This document shows positions 36,093 to 49,201 of a stretch of DNA of 64,000 bases, one piece after another. The stretch is from Alectoria sarmentosa. Lineage: Eukaryota; Ascomycota; Lecanoromycetes; Lecanorales; Parmeliaceae. The notes beneath the pieces are model-generated. The model did not search any database. It was not told the DNA's origin and was given only the letters and a program-made list of their open reading frames with translations. Location of the stretch: the NCBI GenBank assembly GCA_009733775.1, contig WOGZ01000137.1, positions 1 to 64,000 on the forward strand, in the 5' to 3' direction. The position numbers and the translations under genes are program-made. Within the stretch, counting starts at the first letter, position 1. Each line of letters begins with the position of its first letter.

Positions 36093-37972
36093 ATGAATAT
36101 GACCATGCTTTCAGAATCAAAACAGAATGAAGAAGAGCTCCCAAATCCTCAGTCCGCGATGGTGGTGAATAGAGAGGTCGCGGAACACGAAAATGACCAA
36201 AGCCTGACGACGGACTCCCTACATCAAGTCAAATCGGCAATTTCCCTGCAACAAGTAAAATCTGCGGGCATCCCACCAGTGCCCGAAGCAGAATTTAAGC
36301 CCACAACGAGGCTGTATCTTGCCTTTGGCACATTGGCAGTGATCACACTTATGGTGGCTCTGGACGGGACAAGTTCATCCGTTGCTCTGCCCGTAGGTTC
36401 CTTGTCCATACGTCCCAGCTATTGAGGGTAATCAACGACTGAATTACACAATCAGATCATGGCACGAGCCCTGAAGGGCACGGCGATCGAGGCTTTCTGG
36501 GCGGCACATCTTTTCTTCTCTGCTCCACAATCTTTCAACCCAGTTTCGCCGAACTCTCTCACAACTTCGGTCGAAACCCTCTCGTGATGGTGGCTCTGGT
36601 CTTCTTCCTCATCGGCGCCATTGTTGCTGCGACGGCCGATGGGTTCGGATCCCTTCTTGTTGGCAGATCCCTCCAGGGTGTCGGAGGTGGTGGGCTCATT
36701 GCTCTGACCGAAATCCTCGTCACTGACTTGGTGCCGCTGAGGCAGAGAGGCCAATGGATTGGTATCATTAGCGCAATGTGGAGAGTAGGTTCTGTTACCG
36801 GTCCCATTGTTGGTGGCGCGTTTGCGCAGGCTGTGTCTTGGGTAGGCCACGACGCATCATAGTGATGGCTTGCCTTGAGCTGACCGTTGATTAGCGGTGG
36901 ATCTTCTGGATCAACTTGCCGTTTGTTGGGCTCGCTCTCGTCCTTGTGCCTCTTACTTTGGTGCTTGCTTTCAAAGTTAGCTCTCTCGCAGACAAACTCA
37001 GGAGGGTGGATTGGATTGGATCGGTCCTCTTCGTCGGGTCGACTACCAGTTTCCTGATTCTAATTACGTGGGGGGGGTGTGTCATACGCATGGGGCTCAT
37101 GGCGGGTTCTGGCCCCACTGATCGTCGGCATCGTCGGCCTCGTAGTCTTCGTAGTCTTCGAAGAATACGTCGCCCAAGAGCCACTTATTAGGCTAGACGT
37201 TTTCAAGAATCGAACGGCAGCGGCAAGTTACTTCGAAACGACGCTACACGGGATGATCCTTTGGTGCATTCTGTACTACATGCCTCTCTACTACGAGGCC
37301 GTTAAAGGCGAGACACCCGTTATCGCCGGAATAAGTCTTTTCCCCGCCACATTTACTGTGGCTCCTGCAGCCATGGTTACGGGAATTGCGATTTCTAGAA
37401 CTGGCCGATACCGATGGGCAATCTGGTCTGGTTGGGTGCTGACCACTCTGGGGACCGGTATACTCTATTTGCTTGACATCAACACGACAACAGTCCAGTG
37501 GGTATTCCTCAATCTTGTAAGCGGATTGGGAATGGGCGTTCTCTTTCCCTCAATGGCTTTCTCGATCCAAGCAGCCACCATAAACAAGGACCTCGCCTTC
37601 GCCGTCGCCGTGTTTTCATTCTTCCGCGCCTTCGGCCAGGCAATCGGCGTTGCTGTTGGAGGTGTGATTTTTCAGAACCAGCTCAAAAAGAAGCTCTTGA
37701 CTTACCCGCTTCTCGCTTCCGTGGCAGGTGCTTATTCAAGCGATGCTTCGAGCTTAGTGCAAATCATCAAGATGCTGCCGCATGGACCGGCAAGAACGCA
37801 ATTGATTCAGAGCTACGCAGATTCTTTGAAACTTGTATGGATTATCATGTGTGCTTTGGCAGCTGTGGCTCTTCTGTCGAGCTTCCTGATAGAAGGCTTC
37901 GAGCTGGATCGCGCATTGGAGACGCAGCAAGGGTTTCAGATTGAACAGACGACTGTTGATGAGGAGAAGTGA
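36093..37972 (+). pseudogene. MFS drug-efflux type transporter interrupted by two frameshifts
   Basis: Exons 36093-36392, 36456-36841 and 36895-37972 encode a DHA2-like major facilitator with about 14 membrane segments. Conserved stretches include YLAFGTLAVITLMVALDGTS, IMARALKGTAIEAFW, VGRSLQGVGGGGLIALTEIL and WRVGSVTGPIVGGAF. Two single-base indels break the frame. Near 36499-36504 one G is missing (TTCTGGGCGGCAC where GGGCGGGC is expected), leading to TGA at 36585-36587 after 143 codons. At 37070-37077 a run of eight G has one too many (TWGG/VSYAWGSW). All the rest is intact, with no other stop. Both lesions are in G-rich runs, so sequencing error is as likely as recent gene death. If intact it would export small toxic molecules at the plasma membrane. 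Confidence 0.75.
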
Positions 37973-38756
37973 AGGATAATGGTAAAATCTAATTCCTGGG
38001 CTATTTGGGGACGCCTCGGTATGGTAGCGATGGTGCTTTTGAGTATCAGAATTGCTATATTTGTACAAATTGTGTATATGAATTGATGTACAATTTTTCA
38101 GATATTCGTCCAGGGATCTTCTGCGGAATGACCCATGAGTGTCTTCCTTTTTTCATTACCACCGGAGCATAATATTCGAGTAGCAGGCAAGCTGTCACGA
38201 AATTTGAAATTTCTGGATAATGGCCTCTTCTAAATTATCCATATCATTGAATACGTAAGCCCAAGAAATCTGACCGTCGATGTAGTCTACTTGTAAAAGC
38301 AGAGACATAGAAGCTGAATTCAGCGGATTCCTGATGCTACAACTGGGATTCTTCATGGTAGCTTGCCTGACAGTGTGATGAAGATGATACAAGACAAAGC
38401 AATCAGATATGAGATAGTTGCCTTGCCGAGATTTTGGTTGATTACGGCGAAGTGCCAAGTGTCTGCCTCATTGCCACTACCAATCATGCGGCGGAGCTGA
38501 CTACGAGTGTAAAGTATGTTCACGTTTTTATAGCCGCTGGAAGCGAGTCCGTTTGTCGCCCGCAAATGGAACGTCATTGAGCACAAAATAACATTAACTC
38601 TACCAGCCGAATCTAGGCACGAAAGGGCAATCTTGGAGCCTGCACACCATCTGACATCAATGTCAGTGCATGTTCCGTAACTCTTTGATGCTCTCCTGCC
38701 TGGATCCCGCAGCACTCGCAAGCATAGCTGGACCGTAAAACTCAAGGGAAATCACC
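37973..38756. other. Intergenic region upstream of myosin I
   Basis: 784 bp. Minus-strand open stretches (38353-38745) lack an ATG and motifs. It is the probable promoter of the myosin gene. Confidence 0.45.
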
Positions 38757-41700
38757 ATGGTATAACGATGGCTCTTAAACTCGTCCACTTCTATAACTAG
38801 ACTAATTCGGAGCTTCAACAGGCAGTGACAAAGCGCGCCGGCCGGAAGAAGGACCCTGGTAATGCGCAGGCGGCCAGCAGCGTAGCGGGAAAGCCTCAAG
38901 TTCGAAAGGCCGGCTTTGAAAGCACCAAGAAAAAGGAGGTCGGAGTCTCAGATCTTACACTTATCAGCAAGATATCAAATGAGGCTATAAATGACAATCT
39001 GAAGAAACGCTTCGAGAATGCGGAAATCTATGTACGTTGGGCGGGCATGCAACGGGAAATGGAGATAGGACGGCAGTGTTGATTGGAGCGTAGACATACA
39101 TTGGCCATGTGCTGGTATCTGTCAACCCGTTTCGAGACCGTGGGTTCCCCTGCACCTATGAGAAGAGATGGGCGAAGCTGACAATGTATAGTGGGCATCT
39201 ACACAGACTCGGTGCTGGATTCCTACAGAGGCAAAAACCGACTCGAGGTCCCTCCCCACGTCTTCGCAGTTGCAGAATCAGCCTACTACAACATGAATGC
39301 CTATAAGGATAACCAGTGTGTCATCATATCAGGGGAGTCAGGAGCAGGAAAAACAGAGGCGGCGAAACGGATAATGCAGTACATTGCCAATGTGTCTGGA
39401 GGCACTGATTCGTCGATACAACAGACCAAGGATATGGTCCTGGCCACGAATCCGCTGCTCGAATCTTTCGGGAATGCGAAGACGTTGAGGAATAACAACT
39501 CGTCGCGATTTGGGAAATATCTAGAGCTACAATTCAATGCGCAGGGAGAACCGGTTGGGGCCAACATTACGAACTATTTGCTGGAAAAGTCAAGAGTTGT
39601 GGGACAAATTACGAATGAACGAAATTTCCATATTTTCTATCAATTTACGAAGGCTGCATCTTCGAATCATAGAGGTAGGTTACAGAGCTCGAAGGCGATG
39701 TTCTGTGGCTGACACGATGACCAGAGATCTTCGGGCTTCAACAGCCGCAGTCATATTCGTACACCAGCCGATCGAAATGCTTTGACGTACAGGGAATGGA
39801 TGACGGCGCAGAATTCAAAGATACCCTCAATGCTATGAAGGTCATTGGGTTATCACAAGGCGAGCAAGATAACATTTTTCGAATGTTAGCTACCATTTTG
39901 TGGATTGGGAACGTCACCTTCCGGGAAGACGATAGTGGGAATGCAATGATCACCGAACAATCAGTGGTAGATTTCGTAGCATATCTGCTAGAAGTCGACG
40001 CGGCGCATGTCAACAAGGCTTTGACCCTACGAGTCGTGGAGACTAGTCGTGGTGGTCGCCGAGGATCTGTATATGAGGTGCCTCTGAACCCAACACAAGC
40101 GACGGCCGTACGAGATGCTCTGGCGAAAGCAATATATTTCAATCTTTTCGATTGGATTGTTGACAGGGTCAATGCGTCGCTCAAGGCACGTGGAATTGTC
40201 GCAAATTCTGTAGGTATTCTGGACATTTATGGTTTCGAGATTTTCGACAAGAACAGCTTTGAGCAGCTTTGCATCAACTACGTCAACGAAAAGCTTCAGC
40301 AAATCTTCATACAGCTTACCCTCAAGACCGAGCAAGAGGAGTATGCAAGGGAGAAAATCCAATGGACACCAATAAATTACTTCGATAACAAGATCGTATG
40401 CGAGCTCATAGAGGAGAAACGACCACCTGGCGTGTTTGCAGCCCTTAATGACGCCTGTGCAACCGCTCATGCCGATTCCGGAGCAGCAGATCAAACCTTC
40501 GTGCAGAGGTTAAATGCTTTATCTTCAAACCCTCATTTCCAGCCCAGGCAAGGACAGTTCGTCATCAAGCACTATGCGGGCGATGTCAACTACGCTATCG
40601 AAGGTATGACAGACAAGAACAAAGATCAGCTATTGAAGGATCTGCTCAACCTTGTGGGCGAGAGCAGCAACACCTTTGTGCATTCGCTGTTCCCTCACCA
40701 AGTCAATCAAGATGACAAGCGTCGTCCGCCAACTGCAGGTGACAAGATCAAGGCCTCGGCAAATGACCTGGTGGCGACATTGATGAAAGCTTCTCCCTCA
40801 TATATCCGAACTATCAAACCTAACGACAACAAGTCGCCTAGCGAATACAATGTTGGTAATGTCATGCATCAGATCAAGTACCTTGGTTTGCAAGAGAACG
40901 TCCGAATACGAAGGGCTGGCTTTGCTTATCGGCAGACGTTCGACAAATTTGTTGAGCGGTTCTACCTTCTCTCGCCCAAGACTTCCTACGCCGGTGACTA
41001 CACTTGGACCGGCGATGCTCTCTCTGGAACGAAGCAGATTCTGAAGGATACGAGCATACCGCCAGAAGAGTACCAAATGGGTGTCACCAAAGCTTTCATC
41101 AAGACTCCTGAAACACTTTTCGCTCTCGAGCATATGCGAGATCGCTATTGGCACAATATGGCAATACGCATCCAGAGAGCATGGAGGAACTACCTCCGGT
41201 ACCGCATCGAGTGTGCCATTCGTATCCAAAGATTCTGGCGAAGGATCAATGGAGGTGGCGAATACCAGCAATTAAGAGACTACGGCACCAACCATGTTCT
41301 CCAAGGGCGAAAGGAAAGGCGCCGATTTAGTTTGATCGGCTCCCGAAGATATCTTGGAGACTATCTTGGAGTTGCTAATACTGGTGGCTTTGGTGAACTA
41401 ATCCGAAAGTCTATCAACATTAGCGGTCAGAATCTTCTCCAATCATCCCAGGTGACAGGGACTAACCTGCTTTACAGGCCACGAGAATGTCCTCTTTTCT
41501 TGTCGATGCGAGTTGCTCATCACCAAGTTTGGAAGGTCAAGTAAGCCGAGTCCTCGAAACCTGGTCCTCGTAAGTTTGATCATCTCCTCTGTCCGTAACT
41601 CTAAGCCGACGAGTCACAGACCAGCAAAGCTGTTTACATTGTTGTATCTCAAATGATAAACCGGCAATTATCCATCTCTTCCGAGCGGACGATACCCTTG

Positions 41701-42925
41701 GGAGCTATCAAATTCGTCAGCACATCCAAGCTCAAGGACGATTGGTTCTCGCTAGGCGTCAGCTCGCCGCAAGAGCCAGATCCCTTGATTAACTGTTTGT
41801 TCAAGACTGAGTTTTTCACCCATTTGAAAAGAATCATGCCTGGGAGCCTGAACCTCAAGATTGCAGAGTCGATCGAATACAACAAGAAGCCAGGGAAGCC
41901 ATCTCTAGTTAAGGTTGTCAAAGATTCAACAGTATCAAGAGACGACCTTTACAAGAGCGGTACTATTCACACAGGTCAAGGCGAACCCCCGAACTCGGTT
42001 TCAAAACGAACGCCGAAAGGAAAGCCGAAAGCTGGGAAGCCCATCACTCAAGGGAAGCTACTGCGGCCAGGTGGTCCTGGAGGCGGGCCTTCCAAGCTAT
42101 CATCTCGGCCTGTAGCAGCACGAACCGCCGTCCCTCAACCCATGCCATCACAGCCCAAACCTACACCCGTTCAGACACCATCTGTACGATCAGTGCCTCA
42201 ACCTGCTGCCGCCCAGCCAAGAGCCGTTTCACAATCGTCAACTGCGATTAATGGTGTCAGCCATACTAACCACGACTCAGCAGGTCGAGTTCCGCCTCCA
42301 CCGCCACCTGCTGCTCCTCCAGCTACCAAGAAAGATACCTACAAAGCTCTTTACGACTTTATCGGCCAAAGCCAGAACGAGCTCCACCACCTTACAAAAG
42401 ACGAGGTTATAGAAGTACTACAGAAAGCGGACAATGGTATATTCTTGCCACTCACTGACCCTGTCTCATACACTAACGATCCCCCCCCCAGGCTGGTGGC
42501 TCGCCAAAAAGCTCGACGGCTCCTCCCAAGGCTGGGTCCCCTCTGCCTACCTCACAGAGGATACCCCCAAACCCATTCCACCACCCGCTCCACCCCAACC
42601 CGTCGCCCGCGCCGTCCCTGCACCGCCTCCCTCTGTATCTACCAACGGCGTCAACGGTACCGCTTCCCGCGCTCCTGCCGCAAAAGCGAAACCAACGCCT
42701 CCTGCGCCGCCGAAACGACCAGGAGGCGGCAAGAAACCAGCACCACCGCCTGCGCCCAGAGACAGTGCTGTAAGTATGGGAACGAGTAATGGCGGAAGTG
42801 GGAGAAACACCCCAGAGAAGACAGATAGCGTAAGGGCGCCGAGTTTGGCAGGGGGTTTGGCGGAGGCGTTGAGGGCGAGGCAGATGAGCATGCAGGGACG
42901 AAAGGACGAAGATGACGATTGGTAG
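38757..42925 (+). CDS. Class I myosin (MyoA/Myo5 type)
   Basis: Eight exons (38757-38759, 38822-39031, 39094-39139, 39192-39674, 39725-41425, 41478-41569, 41620-42436, 42492-42925) give 1261 aa, the family length. The first coding exon is the ATG alone, followed by GTATAAC and a 62 nt intron (GACTAATTC branch). Motor domain about 45-720: [21 protein letters not shown]-loop [25 protein letters not shown]. The TEDS-site residue is Ser (about 360, in GRRGSVYEV), a PAK-kinase target in this class. IQ-like helices, the TH1 lipid-binding region, a Pro-rich TH2, an SH3 domain (about 1085-1145, [16 protein letters not shown]) and the acidic Arp2/3-binding end EDDDW follow. It drives actin-patch endocytosis and hyphal polarity. 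Confidence 0.95.
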
Positions 42926-43319
42926 ATGCGAAAAATGAAGCTAGGGGAGCGATGAAGACGATGTGACGAAGATGAATCCGGCGTTGATGATCTCGCTAGC
43001 ATATGAGGCTCCAGCGCCTCCATACCATTAGCTCACAAAGACCTTATGACTCCTTTCACGACCACCATTCCAACACAACCCAACCCCCCATCCAACCGTC
43101 CCTTCCATCTTCCCCCCCCCCTCCCAAAAACCCCAAACCTCATCCCTCAGAACCCATGACCCTCCACCCAACACCTCAACGCACCCGCCACCTCCCACTC
43201 CATCACCCACCCGGGTTCAATAACCAATTCCACATCCCCCTCGCGACTGCTTCGCCCACTTTGAAGGAAAAGGGCCGTGCCGGCGAAAGCATGCCAGTTA
43301 GTCTCTTAAAGCACCGATT

Positions 43320-43335
43320 GGGGGGGGGGGGGGGG
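43320..43335 (+). repeat. Poly-G run (16 G)
   Basis: An uninterrupted run of 16 G in the myosin-Sin3 intergenic region. The true length may differ because such runs are read poorly. Confidence 0.9.
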
Positions 43336-43426
43336 CCCGCATACCATATTGAAAATGCACACACGCCTTCACGCAACGTGATTTGGACTGTAGCCAACTC
43401 GACGGGTCAAATTGTATGCTTGTTCA

Positions 43427-43500
43427 AGAGAGAGAGAGAGAGAGAGTGAGTGAGAGAGAGAGAGTTAGAGAGAGAGAGAGAGAGTGTGTGTGTGTGAGAG
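43427..43500 (+). repeat. (GA)n/(GT)n compound microsatellite
   Basis: About 74 bp of GA dinucleotides interrupted by GTGAGT and TTAG, changing into GT repeats near 43485. It is non-coding. Confidence 0.9.
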
Positions 43501-43752
43501 TAAGCTTCATCGGACGAGCGAGCTGCGATTTTGCAAAGCAAGCGGAATGCATTCTTCTTCTAATAAAAGTACAAGCTCGGATGGACATCGGAGCAGATGT
43601 CGTAAAAAGACAGCCTCCGGGAAAGGTCCTGGAGAGATTGCCAATGCTCGTTGAATGAATCGCAACGCTCTACCCCTGCTTCTGCCGCATGGGCTCGGCA
43701 TGTTTTTCTTCTCCAGACGCCACAACACCGTGTTTAATGCTCGTTCGCTTGC

Positions 43753-46700
43753 TCAAGTACCACCCATAACCTCATCACCATCACCGGCTCCATCCAGGCC
43801 ACCATCCGGTCGCGGCTCAGCGGCCGGCCCGTCCTGGATCCAGCGGTTGAAGTCTTCGCTCTCTTTCTCGAGCTCGGTCCCTGCTTTTTGCTTGAAGAAC
43901 GTGCCGTTTTCCCCGAACATCGCGGAAAACTTCTCCTTCCTCTCCTTGATCGCCTCTCCATACGCTCCTAGTCCCCGCTTTCTGACAGGGCTGTTGTGCA
44001 CCCACCAATCGGATGTGTACTCCTCGTACAGCAATTTGTAGGCACGAGGCGAGTTCGGAGGATGCGCAGGTGGCTGGATAGTAATGACCAGACCGTCCTG
44101 ATTCCACTGGGGGATTCCGTACGTATTATTGTATTCCTCTTCATCTGCCAGCATAGGTGGCATATTGCGCTTCAGGAAGGGCAGCTGGATATCCGAGAGT
44201 TTTACTCCTTCGGTCTGGTCGCGCATTGAGAAGGTGGAGATATAATATGACCAGCGTTGGTGAACAGCGAGTTCGTCGGCTTGATACGTCTTCTCTTCCC
44301 TTTTGAAAAGTGAGATGGTCACCTGCTTACTTGAACGATTCTGGACAGGGCATTAGCAGAGATTGAAATTCAAAGAGGGAGAGAATACTTACATAGCGGA
44401 TGCGGTACATATCACCTTCTCTAACGAACCCCTGGACTCGCTTTCGATAGGTCAATTCCGTGTTGTGAGTCGACTCGTCCTCCTTGCGATCCTTGTAGAA
44501 AAGGTTGATAATGTCAAGACTCTTGTCTTTGTTATCGCTGACGAGAATTTGAAGGGCAAACCTGAGGAGTGCAGCAAGGAGCTTATCATAGCCGTACAGC
44601 AGCCAACCACTCTCTATATAGTAGCGACGCAATGTCTCCTCGAGTTGAGAAAGGTCCAGCTCCGACTTCACAACTTCCTCGAACATGCTCATAGTTTGGC
44701 GATAGTAGCTTGCCGAGGGACTGACGTCAGCGAAAAAGTCGCTTGGTTTCTTTTCGATCAATCTCAGGTCGTTAGCAGCTTTGGCCATGTTGGCCCGATG
44801 GACATCGGCGTGCACTTGATTTTCATTGAGCTTGAGGTTCAATACCCTCCGATAGAAGGTCTCGAACATTCTCAAAAAGCAAAATATATTGAGACTTGCG
44901 TAGAGATTGAAATCATCACGTTTGTAGGGCACGTTGTAGTCTTTCGCTTTATCGCCAGTGGAAGGGACGTTCAACCAACGATATTCGGTTTCGTCCACGC
45001 GAGCAGGTCTGTCTGTCGGTGTGTCCGTGGATGCTGGCGTATCCTCGTCATTAGACACATCGGGTGTAGTCTCTTTGCTCTCCAAGACACTATCCTCCTT
45101 CTGGCCAGGTCGACCACGCTCGAGAACTCCTCGTAAGAGATTTGACTTCCTTCCATTAGTAGCTTTTCGACCTCGAACAACTCCTGAATCTTCGTTGGTA
45201 CCCATCTCATCATCGACCTCTTCATTCGATGGTGTCGTATCGTAGATGTCACTCATCCTGGCCTGGAATGACTCACGGTCGATGCCGAAGAACGTTGGAA
45301 TAAAGGTCTTAATAAATGTTTCAAGCCTTGTCTTATCTGTTTCGTTGCCGATAGGACCGTATTGTAGTTGGGTGAGGATAAGATGACAAGCATCATGGAC
45401 GACATCGAGGTCTTCGAAGTTAAATTTGAATTGATGATTCGGTACCGAATTCCAAGGGGCAATGCGCTGGCGTCGCTGCTCCTCCCATTTGACATGAATC
45501 TCGGTTTGGAGAACTTTGAGCTGGAATTGGCGTTTGTCCGCCGCTCTCCCAAGTATGCCCTGATGATCCAAGCTCTTCCAAAATATCTTATTCGTCTGCT
45601 CTCGCCAGACCTTCTCCCACTCCCGCTGGCTTGCCTTCCATTCTTCACACTTCATCTTGAGTCTTCCAAGAAGTACTGGAACAACAGCGTCTGGTCTCCT
45701 GAACATGTCATCAATGACTTTGCATCCACGTTCTCTGTCGTAGATCTTCTTGATGACACGCTGATAAATCGTCTCGCTTTGCCCACCAATACCAGGAGGT
45801 AAGACAAACGTAGACCTCTCATCGATTGTCATCATGTTCAGCTGCTGTGCTATTGGCTCCAACAGCTGAATCGTTCTCAGACATGCTTCGATATTGATGT
45901 CATAATCATGACGCTCTTCCTCGATGCGATGTAAAGATTCTTCGAACACGTTCTTGCGATGTGCGATGAAGCCTGAGTCTTCGGACGCCCAGGTTGGATG
46001 GGACACCCATTCATCATTGAGGACTTGTTGACACATCTCATCTCGTCCACTGCATATTCGTAGGCGTTCTCGTTTGGGAAGCATTCGATAGCTGGGGCCT
46101 AGGCCACGGCAGTTGCTCAGAACAACCTTGTCACCCGGAATCTTCGGTCTGTTTTCGATGATCTCGTCGCGTCCGTCGTACTGGATGAAGTTCTTGAAAT
46201 AATTCATCAAATCGGCGTTGCCGCCAATAAATACATGAATTTTATGCACGAGGTTGTTCTTGTCGACAAGATCTTGCGTAAAAAGATTGCAGAGCTTAAG
46301 AAATTCGCTGTATGTTCTCTTGTCGCCAATGAACTTCCTGACCCGGTCAAAGAAGCCAATTTGGTCTATGGTGTCGCCAAGGTCCTTGGAAGGAGGCATG
46401 GCTGTTGGAAGACTCGGAATAAGCGTCGGTGATGCAGGAGGATTTTCAGGTACTGCAGGTTTGGCCTGATCGAATTTTGCACGCTGAACACAGTTCGTCG
46501 TCAGCTCTAAAGGTGTCTTTCGACGGCTGGGGGGCAAAAAAGCATGGTCATTAGAAAGGAGAGTCATGTCGCGTAGGACAGCGCGTCGCTAAGGCAAACG
46601 CCAGGATGATGGAGAGTGTTTAGATGATGAATGCAACGGTGGAACTTGAAAAGTCTCGTATGTTGCAAGTGAGTTGCGTTAAGTGAAATATGATTTCTTG

Positions 46701-49201
46701 AAGCTGAATACTAATTGTGTTGCTGGACGTCACACAGAAAATGGGGAGGTTGGTGTTTCTCGTAACAATAACGATCAGTTACTCACCTTATTCGCATTTC
46801 CTCGCGCACCACCATTCCTGTTGTTCAGTCCACTGGGTCCCGCTCCGATATCGACAGCTGCTGCTCCACCAATTATTTGCGACCCAGGCCCTCCGCGTCG
46901 CTTTTTGTTTTCCTTCGTCGCTGACGGAGGTGCAAAGTTGCCAACGGGTGGCATCTTGATCTCAGGTCTTGGCGTCTGCACTTGAGCTTGTTGCACTCCA
47001 GCGCCATATCCCAAATCGCCACGGACGTTGCTGAGCATGGCTGCGTCTTCAGAGGCTTGCTTCGCAGCTGCTTGCGCTTTCGCTTGCGCCGCTGACTCTG
47101 GGAGGAATTGTTTGAAGTCTTCCAATAGATCTGGAGCTGAGCTGAAAAGCTGAGTTACTTGTGCGTACACATCCTGAATCGGCTTGGATTCCCTTTGATA
47201 TGTCTGGAGAATCTCTAAAAACTGTTTATAGATTTCAGGTTGTTGGGCAAAGCGATTCTGTCATCCACCATCAGTCAGCTACCTCTGGTGCTGGTCGGAT
47301 TTATCACGGGCTTACCTTAATCTTGTTAACATATCCGATAGCATGGTTGAATTCGACAGGACCTCTCTTTTCCAAGCCTAGTTGGCTGCTCGAAGTCAAT
47401 GAGGCGTTGTTCAGTCCAACAGCAGCCTGGCCAAGACTGGTCGCTTGACCTCCACCAGGAGAGATCTGCGCCATCGGATGCCTCCCTTGGGCCCCATTTG
47501 TTGCAACGGCTGACACCGCATTCGACAAATGGGATACTCCCCGTTGCTCTTGCTGATGTGCGATCAGTGCGGCCTCTCCTTCTTGGTCGTCTCCTCCATA
47601 AGTCGCCCCAATTTCGCCACCCAACACGGCCTGACCAGTGAATAAAGGGTGTCCTCCAGAACGCGCATTTGAAAGCGCCCCTAGTCCATCTTCATCATGC
47701 TGTGGGGCCGGCCATTCGCCGTTTACTTGCGCACCTTCTGCATAAATCGTCTGTCGAGAGTTCTCTGTTGTTGAAGCACCATTGGGTACCCCGTTGACGC
47801 GGTTCTGGACAGACGGCATCTGGGACACTGTGGTCCCCATTGGAGTCGTCACTCGAATTGCATTAGGATCATCTCTCGTTCCACATTCTATTCTGTAACC
47901 AGGTGGTAAAAACGTGTTGAAGCCTTGTATCAGCTCTGGATGACCCGCAAACAAAGACGACACTCGATCAATTACGCCCGGGGTATCAATTGCCTGGCTC
48001 TTGAAGTCTTTCATGATATCCAGGAACTGATTGTACACGTCAGGCTGATGTACAAACCGGACTTTCACCTGATCCAGATAACTCAATGCATCGTTTAAGA
48101 TAGGTTGCTGCCCTTGCGACAAGGTGCCGATTCCCGTAGACAGCTGCTGAGGAGTGGCAGCATTACTGAAGCCCAGCAACTGCTGAGGAGGAGGACCCTG
48201 CGTCACTTGCTGAGTAAACGGTCTCAAAGAGTTGTCGTTCTGTGCCTGCACTCCGTTACCAAACACATTGCCCGGTCCACTTGGAGCTCCTAGCGCAGCT
48301 AGAGGCTGAGACGTTGCTGCACCTACGCCAGGATGTTGGTCGTTCAAGATACCGTTTGGCCCGTGCAGAGTCGCTGGGACTCTTGAAGCCACAGGCTGTT
48401 GGATAGGGATGGCGCCAGTATGATTATCGCGAGGTGATTGATGCTGTTCACGTTGTTGTTGCTCCCGTTGTTGCAGCTGCTCGCGTTCCAACTGCTCGCG
48501 CTGTTGGTGTTCACGTTGTTGTTGGAGCAATATCTCGGTTTCCTGGTCGTATCGCCGCTGTGCTATCTCTTGCTGTATCTGTTGCTCCGTGAGCCGTTCC
48601 CTCTCGATGTCTCTTTCCATAGCCATAGCCGCTCGAGGAGACTGCTGCTGTTGCAATGAGGGACCCAGTGTAGGCAATGCGTAAACGGGAGCTTGGACTG
48701 GGTGGTGTTGCATGCCTGGAGGTGACTGCTGCAGCTGTGGAGCAGGCGGTCCACGAGCAGACTGTATGGACGCTACTGGAGGCATGCCTTGAGGGTTTGG
48801 AAGACTGTGACCGTTTGACTGACCCGAGAAGAACGGCCCTGAAAAAAAGATGTCAGCAGGTGCTCGAGACCTCGGCATACAAACGGGAGTGCTTCCTGCA
48901 TGAGACGGACATACCAGACTGTTGTAAGAGAGAGGACCCATTCATCTGTGGTGGAGGAGCTTGATGCAGGGTCTGAGGTTGGCTTGGTCTGATGACAACG
49001 CGATCAGTAAGAAGTCCATCCGCAAGATGATGTATGCCGAGAAGATCTACGCGCGCATCACGAAGCTTTGTGTTGGTACAAAGAGTGGACTCACCCAAAT
49101 GTCCCAGACTGTCGTTGCTGCCCTAAAGCATGTTCATTGTTGGCTGGAGGTGGCCCACTTCCTAGAGCCGGTGGCCAGCCGTTGCCATTCTGTGGGTTCA
49201 T
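43753..49201 (-). CDS. SIN3: Sin3 transcriptional co-repressor (histone deacetylase scaffold)
   Basis: Six exons (49201-49095, 48988-48915, 48838-47316, 47257-46787, 46483-44393, 44322-43753) give 1611 aa. There are three paired amphipathic helix domains: PAH1 (about 303-370, [15 protein letters not shown]), PAH2 (about 556-630, [25 protein letters not shown]) and PAH3 (about 766-835, [18 protein letters not shown]). The histone-deacetylase interaction region follows ([40 protein letters not shown]) and then the Sin3 C-terminal domain. The N-terminus is Pro/Gln-rich, with a long Q/R/E repeat before PAH1. Sin3 bridges DNA-bound repressors to Rpd3-type deacetylases in the nucleus. The 303 nt intron before PAH3 is far longer than all others here. 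A second gene at this locus is not needed to explain any exon. Confidence 0.94.

Larger units (their letters stand above)
42926..43752. other. Low-complexity convergent intergenic region
   Basis: 827 bp between myosin and Sin3. It contains C-rich tracts (about 43080-43130), the G16 run and the GA/GT microsatellite. No gene. Confidence 0.6.

Noticed and set aside
38353..38745. 130-codon minus-strand frame upstream of myosin I
   Set aside because: It has no ATG start, no motif, and overlaps the myosin promoter.
41426..41541. Direct read-through at the 3' end of the long myosin exon (ending HHQVWKVK)
   Set aside because: Splicing 41426-41477 restores [21 protein letters not shown], the conserved class I sequence, so the read-through is intronic frame.
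48438..48659. Leu-rich plus-strand frame resembling membrane segments
   Set aside because: It is the antisense of the Gln-codon repeat (CAG/CAA read as CTG/TTG) in Sin3.
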